From positions 1 through 62,175 of the forward strand of contig CAMBEO010000006.1 of NCBI GenBank assembly GCA_945865725.1: a stretch of DNA of 62,175 nt. The letters run 5' to 3'. Source of the stretch: Thermoflexus hugenholtzii JAD2. GTDB taxonomy: Bacteria; Chloroflexota; UBA11872; UBA12225. Under the pieces are notes generated by a model, which saw nothing but the letters and a program-made list of their open reading frames with translations, did not search any database and was not told where the DNA came from. The position numbers and the translations under genes are program-made. This document shows, one piece after another, positions 43,862 to 51,921 of the stretch (its first letter is position 1; each line of letters begins with the position of its first letter).

Positions 43862-44653
43862 CTAGTACATGACCACGCCATTGTCCACGTTGATCGCCTG
43901 TCCCGTGATCGCCCGGCTCCCGTCGGAGACGAGGAAGCTCACGAGCGGTGGGATGTCGTCGGGCACCTGGGTTCGCCCGAGCGGTGAACGGGACGCGACC
44001 TCGCGGAACAGCTCGCCGGGCGCCTTGCCCAGAAGGGCGCCGCGATCCCGATCGATCATCGACCACATCGGGGTATCGACATTGCCGGGGCAAAAGGCGT
44101 TCACCGTGATCCCGTGAGCCCCGAACTCCCACGCGGCGCTGCGTACGAGCCCAAGCAACGCAGCCTTGCTCGACTGGTAGTGCGCCTGGAATGGCGACCC
44201 CATCTTGGCGGCGATGCTTGCCGTGGCGATGAGCCGCCCGCCCTCGCCTTGCGCGACCAGGTGGCGCGCGGCGGCCTGGAAGCACAGGAAGACGCCGCGC
44301 GTGTTCACGGAGAAGATGCGGTCCCACTCGGCCACTGGCATCTCGAGGATCGGCGAGATGCTCAGGATGCCGGCATTCGCGATCATCGCGTCGAGCCGCC
44401 CGAAGTGCGCGACGGTCTCTTCGACGAGGCCGGCCGGGCCGTCGTCGTGGGTGACGTCAACCGTGGTGGCCCACGCGACGTGCCCAGCCTCGCGAATGCC
44501 GTTCGCGACGTCTCCGACCGGTCCGGCGTGCAAGTCCGCGAGGGCGACACGCGCACCGTCAGCGGCGAGGCGTGACGAGATTGCGCGGCCAATGGCCCCG
44601 GCCGCGCCGGTCACGATCACCACCTTGCCCGCAAGCGGTGCCTGTCGCTCCAT
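43862..44653 (-). CDS. SDR family oxidoreductase
   Basis: A 263-residue classical short-chain dehydrogenase. The cofactor loop is 'VTGAAGAIGRAI', with 'ADLHAG' after the second strand (acidic, so NAD preferred). 'IANAGI' follows, then the catalytic Ser in 'TASIAAKMG', Tyr-x3-Lys in 'YQSSKAALLG', and 'NAFCPGNVDTPMW'. The C-terminus 'TGQAINVDNGVVMY' is typical of sugar or polyol dehydrogenases. ATG 44653 begins at the domain; the track start at 44740 runs into the divergent promoter. It is divergent to a second SDR and may share control with it. Confidence 0.9.
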   Translation of the reverse strand: MERQAPLAGKVVIVTGAAGAIGRAISSRLAADGARVALADLHAGPVGDVANGIREAGHVAWATTVDVTHDDGPAGLVEETVAHFGRLDAMIANAGILSISPILEMPVAEWDRIFSVNTRGVFLCFQAAARHLVAQGEGGRLIATASIAAKMGSPFQAHYQSSKAALLGLVRSAAWEFGAHGITVNAFCPGNVDTPMWSMIDRDRGALLGKAPGELFREVASRSPLGRTQVPDDIPPLVSFLVSDGSRAITGQAINVDNGVVMY

Positions 44654-44735
44654 GCCTGTCACTTTCCACTCCCCGTCACCGGGTGGTTGCGCCTCAGGGT
44701 ACTTGCGCGGTCTCAGGCCCCCTGGGACGGAGCGG

Positions 44736-44741
44736 TACACT
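44736..44741 (+). promoter_or_regulatory. -10 box (TACACT) for the second SDR gene
   Basis: TACACT lies 58 bases before ATG 44800 in the divergent region between the two SDR genes. Here the gene also has a Shine-Dalgarno, so the transcript has an ordinary leader. Confidence 0.4.
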
Positions 44742-44799
44742 CGCCGTCATCTGGAGCCCCCGGGCGGGGCACCGCGAGATCGATGGGAGAAGGCGTCCG

Positions 44800-45555
44800 A
44801 TGGCGACGGGAAGGCTTGCAGGAAAGGTGGCACTCGTCACGGGATCGGCCACCGGCATCGGTGCCGCGACCGCCATCGCGTTCGCCCAGGAGGGTGCCGA
44901 CGTCGTCGTCAACTACTCCAGGTCCCGCGCGGAGGCGGACGAGACGGTCGCCGGCTGCGCCGCGCTCGGCGTGCGGACCCTTCTTGTGCAGGCCGATTGC
45001 GGCGTCGAGGTCGAAGTGCGATCGATGGTCAGCCAGGCCGTTGCCGCCCTTGGCGGCCTGGACATCCTCGTGAACAATGCCGGGCGCACCCGTTTCGTGC
45101 CGTTGGCGGACATCGACGAGGTGACCGACGCGGACTGGGACGGAATCCTGCAGTTGAACGTGAAGGGCGCGTTCTACGCGACGCGCGCCTGCGTGCCGAC
45201 GATGCGTGCACGCGGGGGCGGGCTTGTCGTCAACGTCGCCTCGATCGCCGGTTTCACGGGGGGTGGAAGCTCGATCCCCTACGCGGTCTCCAAGGGCGCC
45301 ATGATCACGATGACCAAGTCGCTGGCCAAGGGCCTGGCACCCGACATTCGCGTGAACGCCGTCGCGCCGGGCATCGTCAAGACGCGATGGGTGGCCGGGC
45401 GCGAGGACCATGTCGAGCGGTACGGGAAGGATGCGCCGATGGGTCGCGCCGCCTCCCCGCAGGACGTGGCCGGCGTGATCGTCGGCTACGCAACCCACGG
45501 GACCTTCCTGACTGGGGACGTCACGATCGTGGATGGCGGGCGAGAGATGCGGTAG
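44800..45555 (+). CDS. SDR family oxidoreductase (FabG-like)
   Basis: A 251-residue short-chain dehydrogenase. 'VTGSATGIGAATA' binds the nucleotide, 'VNYSRSRAEA' (Arg/Ser after strand 2) suggests NADP(H), 'LVNNAGRTRF' follows, and the catalytic residues are in 'VNVASIAGFTGGGSSIPYAVSK'-type order: Ser, then Y-A-V-S-K. ATG 44800 has GGAGAAGG upstream; the track start at 44572 overlaps the divergent SDR. It is 36 bases before an MmsA-type aldehyde dehydrogenase, so the pair may run consecutive oxidations of a polyol or hydroxyacid. The substrate is unknown. Confidence 0.9.
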   Translation: MATGRLAGKVALVTGSATGIGAATAIAFAQEGADVVVNYSRSRAEADETVAGCAALGVRTLLVQADCGVEVEVRSMVSQAVAALGGLDILVNNAGRTRFVPLADIDEVTDADWDGILQLNVKGAFYATRACVPTMRARGGGLVVNVASIAGFTGGGSSIPYAVSKGAMITMTKSLAKGLAPDIRVNAVAPGIVKTRWVAGREDHVERYGKDAPMGRAASPQDVAGVIVGYATHGTFLTGDVTIVDGGREMR

Positions 45556-45591
45556 GCCGGGTACGCAGGCGCAGGAAGGACGACCAGGGGA

Positions 45592-47079
45592 ATGACAACG
45601 GTGACCGGAATGGTGGCGCACGTCGGGCTTGCCCGCAACTATGTCGGTGGCAAGTGGATCGACCCGAGTGGCGGGCGTCTGCCGGTCTTTGACCCCGCCA
45701 CGGGCAACCAGATCGCCGAGGTGGGCATCTCGACCGCCGCCGACGTCGTCGCCGCCGTTGACGTGGCGCAAGCGGCGTACCTGCCTTGGCGGAATACGCC
45801 GCCGGTCGATCGCGCTCGCCCGCTGTTCCGGCTCAAGCACCTGATGGAGGAGCACTTCGAGGAGCTGGCGAGCCTCGTGACCCTCGACCACGGGAAGACC
45901 ATCGCGGACGCGCGCGGCGAGGTCCGCCGGGCGATCGAGAACGTCGAGGTTGCGTGCGGCATCCCGACGTTGATGATGGGCTACGGGCTTGAGGACGGCG
46001 CGGCCCGCGGCATCGACGAGCACGTGATCCGGCAACCGCTGGGCGTCTTCGCCGCGGTCGTGCCATTCAACTTCCCGTTGATGGTGCCGTTCTGGTTCTG
46101 GCCATACGCGGTCGCCTGCGGCAACTCGTACGTCATCAAGCCGTCGGAACAGGACCCGCTACCTCTCGTGCGCGTCTACGAGCTGATCGACCGGTGCGGC
46201 TTTCCGCCAGGGGTGATCAACCTCGTCCAGGGCACGCGCGAGGCGGTCGACACCCTCCTTGACGAGCCGCGAATCCAAGGCATCAGCTTTGTCGGGTCAT
46301 CGCCGGTCGCCCGGTACATCTACTCGCGCGCATCGGCGAACGGCAAGCGGGTCCAGGCTCAAGGCGGGGCGAAGAACACCCTTGTCGTCCTTCCTGATGC
46401 CGTGCCTCTCGTTGATGGCGCGGTCTCGAACATCCTCGGGTCGTGCTTCGGCGCGGCCGGGCAACGCTGCCTCGCCGGGAGCATCCTGTTGACCGTGGGC
46501 GACGTGCACGACCAGGTCGTCGACGTCCTTGCCGCGGCCGGGAATGCGATGTCGGTCGGTGACGGCGCCGACCCGTCGATCGACGTTGGGCCGGTCATCT
46601 CCGGGGCCTCGCGGGACCGGATTGTCGCGGCGATCGATGCAGGGGCCGGGTCCGGCGCGCGCCTGGTCGTGGATGGGCGCAATCCAAGCGTCCGAGAAGC
46701 GAATGCCGTCGGCTACTTCGTCGGCCCGACCGTGTTTGATCGGGTCGCGCCAGACAATGCCCTAGCCCAGACGGAGATCTTCGGTCCGGTGCTATCGATC
46801 GACAACGAGCCAACCTTGGACGCCGCGATCGACCGGATCAATGCCATGACGTTCGGCAACGCGGCGAGCCTGTACACCGGGAGAGGCAAGGCTGCGCGGG
46901 AGTTCAGGCACCGGGTCGTGGCCGGCAATATCGGCATCAACGTCGGCGTCGCGGCGGCGATGGCGTACTTCCCGTTCGCCGGCATGAAGGCGAGCTTCTT
47001 CGGCACCCTGCACGGGCAGGGACGCGATGCCGTCGAGTTCTTCACCGACAAGAAGGTTTACATCGAGCGCTGGTTCTAG
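45592..47079 (+). CDS. mmsA: CoA-acylating methylmalonate-semialdehyde dehydrogenase family
   Basis: A 495-residue aldehyde dehydrogenase of the MmsA type, which oxidises methylmalonate or malonate semialdehyde to propionyl- or acetyl-CoA in valine, thymine, beta-alanine and myo-inositol breakdown. 'VPFNFPLMVPFWFWPYAVA' and the catalytic-Cys segment 'FGAAGQRCLAGS' are characteristic, and the general-base Glu of ordinary ALDHs is replaced by Asn in 'QGGAKNTLVVLPDA', as in true MmsA. AGGGG precedes ATG 45592. It follows the FabG-like SDR. Since PimA-type lipids may use inositol, an inositol link is possible but unproven. Confidence 0.9.
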   Translation: MTTVTGMVAHVGLARNYVGGKWIDPSGGRLPVFDPATGNQIAEVGISTAADVVAAVDVAQAAYLPWRNTPPVDRARPLFRLKHLMEEHFEELASLVTLDHGKTIADARGEVRRAIENVEVACGIPTLMMGYGLEDGAARGIDEHVIRQPLGVFAAVVPFNFPLMVPFWFWPYAVACGNSYVIKPSEQDPLPLVRVYELIDRCGFPPGVINLVQGTREAVDTLLDEPRIQGISFVGSSPVARYIYSRASANGKRVQAQGGAKNTLVVLPDAVPLVDGAVSNILGSCFGAAGQRCLAGSILLTVGDVHDQVVDVLAAAGNAMSVGDGADPSIDVGPVISGASRDRIVAAIDAGAGSGARLVVDGRNPSVREANAVGYFVGPTVFDRVAPDNALAQTEIFGPVLSIDNEPTLDAAIDRINAMTFGNAASLYTGRGKAAREFRHRVVAGNIGINVGVAAAMAYFPFAGMKASFFGTLHGQGRDAVEFFTDKKVYIERWF

Positions 47080-47083
47080 CGCG

Positions 47084-47878
47084 GTGGTCGCCGTCGGGCG
47101 TCGGCGCGAGCGCCACGCGGCGCTTCTCGCCCGACTGCGATGGCGCCTTGGCACGCGTCGACCGGTGCGGGAACTGGCCGTGCCCATCGTCGGTGCGGGG
47201 GCAGAGTTCGTGGCCCTCGCGCCGGCTGACCCGGAGGCGGTCCTCGATGAGACGGCGCGCGCCCACGCCGCCCGGGTCGCCGGCGCGATCTGGCACGTGC
47301 CGTACTGGGCAACCCCCTGGGCAAGTGGCATCGCCGTCGCCGAGGCGGTGGTCGCCGAACCTCACGCTTTTTTGGGTCGGCGCGTCCTCGAACTCGGATG
47401 CGGTCTAGGGATAACCGCGATGGCCCTCGCCGGGGCCGGGGCCGAACTGTTCGTCGCCGACTGCTGGCCCGAGACGCTGGCGTACTGCCGGTTCAATGCC
47501 CTCCGGTACGCCGGAGACCGCGCCACGGTAAGCCCCCGCCTCGCCGATTGGCGCACGCAAGCTGGTCGGGAAAGGCTCATGCGTTCCGGACCATTCGATG
47601 TCGTGGTCGCCGCGGACGTCCTCTACGAGGCGGAGGACGTCGACCCGTTGCGGGAGTTGCTGCCACGCCTCCTTCGCCCGGAAGGCTCCGCGTGGGTCGC
47701 CGAACCGGGGCGCACCACGAGCCGGCGCTTCGTCGATGCCACTGATGACGCCGGTTGGGAACGGCGCACCATCGCCGTCACTCGCGATCCATGGCCGGTG
47801 GATGCGGGTCGCGCGACCGTGCGACTTCACCGCTACTACGGCATTGGACGGCCCGGGACTAGCACTCCTACGTGCTGA
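47084..47878 (+). CDS. Class I SAM-dependent methyltransferase (METTL/Methyltransf_16-like)
   Basis: A 264-residue methyltransferase. 'GRRVLELGCGLGITAMALA' is motif I, 'FVADCWPETLAYCRFNALRY' motif II, and 'PFDVVVAADVLYEAEDVDPL' the D-V-L-Y motif of nicotinamide N-methyltransferase-like or protein-lysine methyltransferases. The preceding 'YWATPWASGIAVAE' (W-P-x-x-x-L-A type) also fits that group. GTG 47084 lies five bases after the mmsA stop, so translation is probably coupled; the track start overlaps mmsA. The last 11 bases overlap the convergent GNAT gene. Confidence 0.8.
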   Translation: MVAVGRRRERHAALLARLRWRLGTRRPVRELAVPIVGAGAEFVALAPADPEAVLDETARAHAARVAGAIWHVPYWATPWASGIAVAEAVVAEPHAFLGRRVLELGCGLGITAMALAGAGAELFVADCWPETLAYCRFNALRYAGDRATVSPRLADWRTQAGRERLMRSGPFDVVVAADVLYEAEDVDPLRELLPRLLRPEGSAWVAEPGRTTSRRFVDATDDAGWERRTIAVTRDPWPVDAGRATVRLHRYYGIGRPGTSTPTC

Positions 47879-48410
47879 TCGCTGTCGTTGCGAGAGGGCG
47901 GGCGAGGACATGGATTCGCCCCCAGGGCGCATGCAAGTCCTTGGACCAACGGTAGCCCCGGCGCTCGTAGATTGATCGCGCGTAGTGGTTGCCCTCGTCA
48001 ACGCCGATCGTCATCGACCGGAAGGACCGCAGGCCCGCGGCGTGCTCGGCCGAAGCGAGGAGACCGCGGGCGATGCCGCGATGCCGGAAATACGGGTGCA
48101 CGACTAGGTTTGACACGTGCGCGGTCGCGACGCCGTCGGCGAGCGCAGGATCGTCGGCGACCCACTCCACCGTAAGCGTTCCGACGAGGTAGCCGTCGCA
48201 CTCGGAAATCCAAATCTCGCGTCGGCCCTCGGCCATTGAGCGGAACTGTTGCCCGACGGTGTCGGCCGTCCACCCGCTTGCGCGGCGCACCGCGACGACG
48301 GCGAACTCCTCTTCCGGGAGCGCGGGGCGGAAGCGGACGCCAATCGGAAGCCCTTCGGGATCGTCCGCGTGGCCTCCGGGGAGGGTGCGAGGTGAGCGAA
48401 CCAGTGTCAC
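47868..48410 (-). CDS. GNAT family N-acetyltransferase
   Basis: A roughly 180-residue acetyltransferase. 'VSNLVVHPYFRHRGIARGLL' is the acetyl-CoA-binding motif A (R-x-x-G-I-A), and 'YARSIYERRGYRW' is motif B. The substrate is unknown. The frame is open to 48464, but GTG 48410 is preferred because a TACGAT element lies inside the longer version; this start is uncertain. It converges on the methyltransferase gene with an 11-base overlap and is divergent to the 48637 gene. Confidence 0.8.
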   Translation of the reverse strand: MTLVRSPRTLPGGHADDPEGLPIGVRFRPALPEEEFAVVAVRRASGWTADTVGQQFRSMAEGRREIWISECDGYLVGTLTVEWVADDPALADGVATAHVSNLVVHPYFRHRGIARGLLASAEHAAGLRSFRSMTIGVDEGNHYARSIYERRGYRWSKDLHAPWGRIHVLARPLATTAIST

Positions 48411-48527
48411 TGGATGGGCTGACTTTCCGAGGGAATCGTACCGCGTGGCTGGCACTGAATCCACCCGCGGCCGATCAATCCGGTCCGCATCGTTGCAATC
48501 GCGTTATCGCCGGGGCGATGCGACTTG

Positions 48528-48557
48528 TTGCGGTTATGGTTCGGTTTCGACTATCAT
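48528..48557 (+). promoter_or_regulatory. Promoter TTGCGG-18-TATCAT for the 48637 gene
   Basis: TTGCGG (48528-48533) and TATCAT (48552-48557) with an 18-base spacer, about 80 bases before ATG 48637. It is one of the few places in the window where both boxes can be seen. Confidence 0.45.
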
Positions 48558-48636
48558 TCGACGAAGCACGTGAGCGTCACGGCGTAGAGGGCAACCGTCT
48601 CGCGGACGCAAGTTGACGTCGTCGGAGGAGTTAAGC

Positions 48637-48966
48637 ATGCCGGATTTCAAGAACGCGGAAGTATCCACGGTCGTTGAGGACCTGAGCCAATACAAGGCAT
48701 TCCTTGCCCAGTATGTCGTCGGACAGGTCGTGACCCTTCCCATCAGCACGGGTGAGACGCCCCGCCGCGTGATGCGGTCACTGAACAAGGCGGCTGGCGC
48801 AAACAACGTCCGTCTGATCCGCTTGCGGTCGGACGAGGGTCGCGTGCGCTTCCGTATGGCGCCGCAGGAGCGTCGGGTCGTGAACCTCTCCGAGGAAGCT
48901 CGTCGCGCGCGCGTCGAGAAGGCCCGGGAAACGCGCGCGCGCAATCGCGCCGCCGCCCAGAAGTGA
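48637..48966 (+). CDS. Small unknown protein with basic C-terminus
   Basis: A 109-residue protein of unknown family. It has an N-terminal alpha/beta part ('YKAFLAQYVVGQVVTLPI', 'AAGANNVRLIRLRSDEG') and a strongly charged helical tail ('EEARRARVEKARETRARNR'), suggesting nucleic-acid or ribosome contact, but no domain is recognised. ATG 48637 has an excellent GGAGGAG seven bases upstream and its own promoter, so strong expression is expected; the ORF-track start at 48613 is rejected. Its stop overlaps the next gene's start (GTGA). Confidence 0.75.
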   Translation: MPDFKNAEVSTVVEDLSQYKAFLAQYVVGQVVTLPISTGETPRRVMRSLNKAAGANNVRLIRLRSDEGRVRFRMAPQERRVVNLSEEARRARVEKARETRARNRAAAQK

Positions 48967-49586
48967 CCGGAACCTCGCGCCTTCGAGTGCGCGAGGTTCG
49001 GCTCTACTTCCATGGCCCGCCCAGTGCCGTCCTCGATCGCTTCGAGGAGGTCCTGGCGCGGGCCGGTCCGTTTGTGTTCGCTCGCACCCCGTGGTCCCTG
49101 GCCGCCGCGCCTCGTGTACACGCTGAAACGCTGGCGAAACCGAACGAAGACCGACCTGCCCGAGGCATCCCGCGCGACGGATTAGCGATCGCAGGATCGC
49201 AATCGCCTGGTCCAGGAACCCTCGGCGTAGGCGGGGCGCAGCTCGCGCTCGTCCCGGTTCAGGGATCGCCCGCGCACGTCCGCGCGTGGCTTTCATGGGT
49301 GCCCGACACGGGTACCGGTGAATCGCTCATTGATGCCGCGATCGGTGAGTTCCTCGACAAGGAACGCGATGGGTCCCGAGCGGTCCAAGTTGAGGTCGAT
49401 GCAGCCGAACGCGGCGGCGGGGAAGCAACCTGGGCGGCCCAGATGGCGAACCTTCACCGTGCCCTCGTGGTGTCGGGGGTTGCTACCGGGGACATCGAGG
49501 CCCGCCTGTCAGCGATGAGGGCGCGATGGCTGGCGGCCCGGCGCGGCGCCGACGCCGCTGACGAGGTCGAGCCTCCCGTCGCGTGA
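48963..49586 (+). CDS. Unknown protein coupled to the 48637 gene
   Basis: A 207-residue protein without a recognised family. 'LRVREVRLYFHGPPSAVLDRF' and 'RAVQVEVDAAERGGGEATW' are predicted alpha/beta segments, joined by a Pro/Gly-rich middle. The C-terminal helix is Arg/Ala-rich ('LSAMRARWLAARRGADAA'). It starts with GTG overlapping the TGA of the previous gene, so the two are almost certainly co-translated and may work together. It ends 62 bases before a strong stem-loop shared with the convergent repeat-protein gene. Confidence 0.65.
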   Translation: MTGTSRLRVREVRLYFHGPPSAVLDRFEEVLARAGPFVFARTPWSLAAAPRVHAETLAKPNEDRPARGIPRDGLAIAGSQSPGPGTLGVGGAQLALVPVQGSPAHVRAWLSWVPDTGTGESLIDAAIGEFLDKERDGSRAVQVEVDAAERGGGEATWAAQMANLHRALVVSGVATGDIEARLSAMRARWLAARRGADAADEVEPPVA

Positions 49587-49648
49587 ACTAGGCGGGCCAC
49601 GTTTCGTGGTGCCTTCGCCAAAGGCAGGCGGCCCCGACTGCGCTACGA

Positions 49649-49679
49649 CCTCCCGCCAGTCGCTTGGGATGGCGGGAGG
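49649..49679. terminator. Bidirectional stem-loop terminator
   Basis: CCTCCCGCCA (49649-49658) and TGGCGGGAGG (49670-49679) form a perfect 10-bp stem around an 11-base loop, placed between two convergent genes. No T-tract is seen on either side, so Rho-independent strength is uncertain. Confidence 0.6.
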
Positions 49680-49692
49680 AGGTGCGCGGCTG

Positions 49693-51372
49693 TCAGGCTG
49701 GATCACCTCGGTAGGTGATCACGGGTGCCTCAGAGGCCTCCGCGACGGGTGCCTCAGAGGTTTCCGCAACGGGTGCCTCAGAGGTTTCCGCAACGGGTGC
49801 CTCAGCGGTTTCCGCGACGGGTGCCTCGACAGCCTCCGCGACGGGCGCCTCGGTGGCTTCCGCGACGGGCGCCTCGATGACTTCCGCGACGGGCGCCTCG
49901 ATGACTTCCGCGACGGTCGCCTCGGTGACTTCCGCGACAGGTGCCTCAGAGGTCTCCGCGACGGTCGCCTCGGTGGCTTCCGCGACGGGAGCCTCGGTGG
50001 CTTCCGCGACGGGAGCCTCGGTGGCCTCCGCGACAGGTGCCTCGATGGCCTCCGCGACAGGTGCCTCGACAGCTTCCGCGACGGGAGCCTCGGTGGCCTC
50101 CGCGACGGTCGCCTCGGTGGCTTCCGCGACGGGCGCCTCGGTGGCTTCCGCGACGGGCGCCTCGGTGGCTTCCGCGACGGGTACCTCGGAAACTTCCGCG
50201 ACGGTCGCCTCGATGGCCTCCGCGACGGGCGCCTCGATGGCCTCCGCGACGGGTGCCTCGACAGCCTCCGCGACGGGTGCCTCGATGGCTTCCGCGACGG
50301 GCGCCTCGGTGGCCTCGGTGGCTTCCGCAGCAGGTGACTCGATGGTCTCCGCAACGGGTGCCTGGGAAACTTCCGCGACGGTCGCCTCGACAGCTTCCGC
50401 GACGGTCGCCTCGATGGCCTCAACGTTGGCGATCAACTCTTGGGCAAGCGGCACTGGCGGATGGCCCTCGGGGGTTCCGGGCGACGCGGGAGCGATGGGG
50501 CGAGGGCCAGCGGCGTTTGAGGCGTCAGGCCTCGGACCACGGAACGGCGGCACACCGACTGGTGCTCCCGCGGGCCGTGGACCGAACGGACGAGGTCCGA
50601 ACCGCGGTCCATCCGGAGCGCCGTCGGGGCGAGGTCCGCCCGGTCTCGGGCCGAATCGCGGCCCATCCGGTGCACCCTCCGGGCGAGGTCCACCCGGTCT
50701 TGGGCCGAACCGCGGTCCCTCCGGCGCGCCGTCCGGGCGAGGTCCGCCCGGTCTCGGGCCGAAACGCGGTCCGTCTGGTGCGCCCTCCGGGCGAGGTCCA
50801 CCCGGTCTCGGCCCGAAACGCGGTCCCTCCGGCGCGCCTTCCGGGCGAGGTCCGTCGGGCCTCGGGCCGAATCGCGGTCCATCCGCGGGACCCCCGGGAC
50901 GAGGACCCCCCGGTCGAGCGAAGAAGCGAGGCCCATCCGGCCCACCGCCGGGGCGAGGCCCTGTCGGTTCACCTACTTGGCCGGACCCTGGACCGCGCGG
51001 CGCTTCAACTGGCGCGGGTGGCGGTGGCGGTGGTGGCGGTTCGGGCATGCCGAGTTTCGAATGGAGCCCGGCAAAACCCTGGCCCTTCAACGCGTTCGCG
51101 CCGACTAGCGTCGATTTCGCCTCGCGTCGCAACTCGCGCTCGACCCAGTTCGCGACCGCCATCAGCGTCAGGGACCGTGCCTCGATTTCGATCGAGACGC
51201 CCCCTTCCGATTGAGGCGAGACCGTCGCGGTCCCTGAACCGTCTTCGCCGATGCCGAACGCAAGCGTCCCTCCGTCGCGCGACATGATGCGTGCGCCACG
51301 GCGTGCAAACAGCGACGCCAGCATGCTGCTGGCCTTCTCGGGGGTCACGTTCAAGCGGAGCTGCTGCGCCAT
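49693..51372 (-). CDS. Two-tier repeat protein: GPRPGG-type and EAPVAE-type repeats
   Basis: A 559-residue protein of unknown function. Residues 1-110 are a compact alpha/beta domain ('LRLNVTPEKASSMLASLFARR', 'LMAVANWVERELRREAK'). An oligoproline run follows, then about six copies of an 18-residue Gly/Pro/Arg unit ('DGPRFGPRPGGPRPEGAP'), a short spacer, and about 28 copies of an acidic 8-residue unit ('TEAPVAEA'). It ends 'VITYRGDPA'. The basic and acidic halves make a charge-segregated, probably disordered chain. ATG 51372 starts at the domain. No signal peptide, so it is likely intracellular. Function unknown; scaffolding, nucleoid or condensate roles are only guesses. Confidence 0.8.
   Translation of the reverse strand: MAQQLRLNVTPEKASSMLASLFARRGARIMSRDGGTLAFGIGEDGSGTATVSPQSEGGVSIEIEARSLTLMAVANWVERELRREAKSTLVGANALKGQGFAGLHSKLGMPEPPPPPPPPAPVEAPRGPGSGQVGEPTGPRPGGGPDGPRFFARPGGPRPGGPADGPRFGPRPDGPRPEGAPEGPRFGPRPGGPRPEGAPDGPRFGPRPGGPRPDGAPEGPRFGPRPGGPRPEGAPDGPRFGPRPGGPRPDGAPDGPRFGPRPFGPRPAGAPVGVPPFRGPRPDASNAAGPRPIAPASPGTPEGHPPVPLAQELIANVEAIEATVAEAVEATVAEVSQAPVAETIESPAAEATEATEAPVAEAIEAPVAEAVEAPVAEAIEAPVAEAIEATVAEVSEVPVAEATEAPVAEATEAPVAEATEATVAEATEAPVAEAVEAPVAEAIEAPVAEATEAPVAEATEAPVAEATEATVAETSEAPVAEVTEATVAEVIEAPVAEVIEAPVAEATEAPVAEAVEAPVAETAEAPVAETSEAPVAETSEAPVAEASEAPVITYRGDPA
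49717..50424 (-). repeat. About 28 tandem copies of a 24-base unit
   Basis: In-frame repeat coding for (T/S/I/V)EAPVAE(A/V/T). Copies differ by single substitutions (P/T, A/V) and are not in blocks of identical neighbours, which suggests old duplication plus drift, with some recent shuffling. It makes most reading frames on both strands open. Confidence 0.9.
50560..50883 (-). repeat. About six tandem copies of a 54-base unit
   Basis: In-frame repeat coding for the 18-residue Gly/Pro/Arg unit. Copies alternate between PEGAP and PDGAP versions, as if expanded as 108-base pairs. Confidence 0.85.
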
Positions 51373-51907
51373 CCGGGTCCTAGGGCCTCCTCGTGCGCCC
51401 GGATCATACCCGACCTCCTGAAGTTCGCCGTCTCGACCCGGCCTCGCCAATCGTCTTCACATGCGCAGAAGCACCGGTCGGGGGCAGTCGTGGCTGGTGG
51501 CGCCGGGCCCGAGGGATGGGTCCCGCCCGTCAGGATTGAGGAGGCGTCCCTCGACGACTGCTCCCCTGCCCATCAGGCACCGATGGCGAGACGATCACGG
51601 CCTCGGGGGACACGCGGCACGTCGCCATCGCGAGACGAGACGCTGAGAGTGGGTCGGCCATGCGGCGAACCTCAAGCCAGTTGCATCGCGGGAACTCGCC
51701 CTACTTCATGTCGGTACTGCCGGCAAGACCGATCGAGGAACTGTCGAGGCTGACGGAAACCCAGCGCTCCCAGTCACGTCCGGCAGGACGCTGCTGCTTC
51801 CGGTGAGGGCGGCACGGGGGATGGCGCTCCCGGTCGAGGTGCTTGGAAGGTTGGTTGCCGTGGCGTGCTTGAGGCATGGGCTGGCGCCCCGAGGATCGCG
51901 AAGGTGC
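51373..51907. other. Intergenic stretch of about 535 bases, no gene seen
   Basis: Divergent region between the repeat-protein gene and the aldo/keto reductase. Short ORFs (51461-51646, 51490-51753) have no codon pattern, start signal or family feature. Nothing else recognisable is present apart from the -10 box at its end. Confidence 0.5.
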
Positions 51908-51913
51908 GATACT
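51908..51913 (+). promoter_or_regulatory. -10 box (GATACT), leaderless start at ATG 51922
   Basis: GATACT, eight bases, then ATG 51922. No Shine-Dalgarno lies in between. Confidence 0.5.
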
Positions 51914-51921
51914 CGGCGCCG

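Noticed and set aside
49717-50883. CRISPR array because of the regular 24- and 54-base repeats
   Set aside because: The repeats are directly adjacent, in frame within one gene and have no unique spacers or cas genes.
49715-51214. A 499-residue plus-strand ORF of (EVSATGAS)n type, plus other long frames across the same interval
   Set aside because: They are products of the high-GC tandem array. The minus-strand frame alone has a folded N-domain, a plausible start and a sensible repeat, and its neighbours converge on it correctly.
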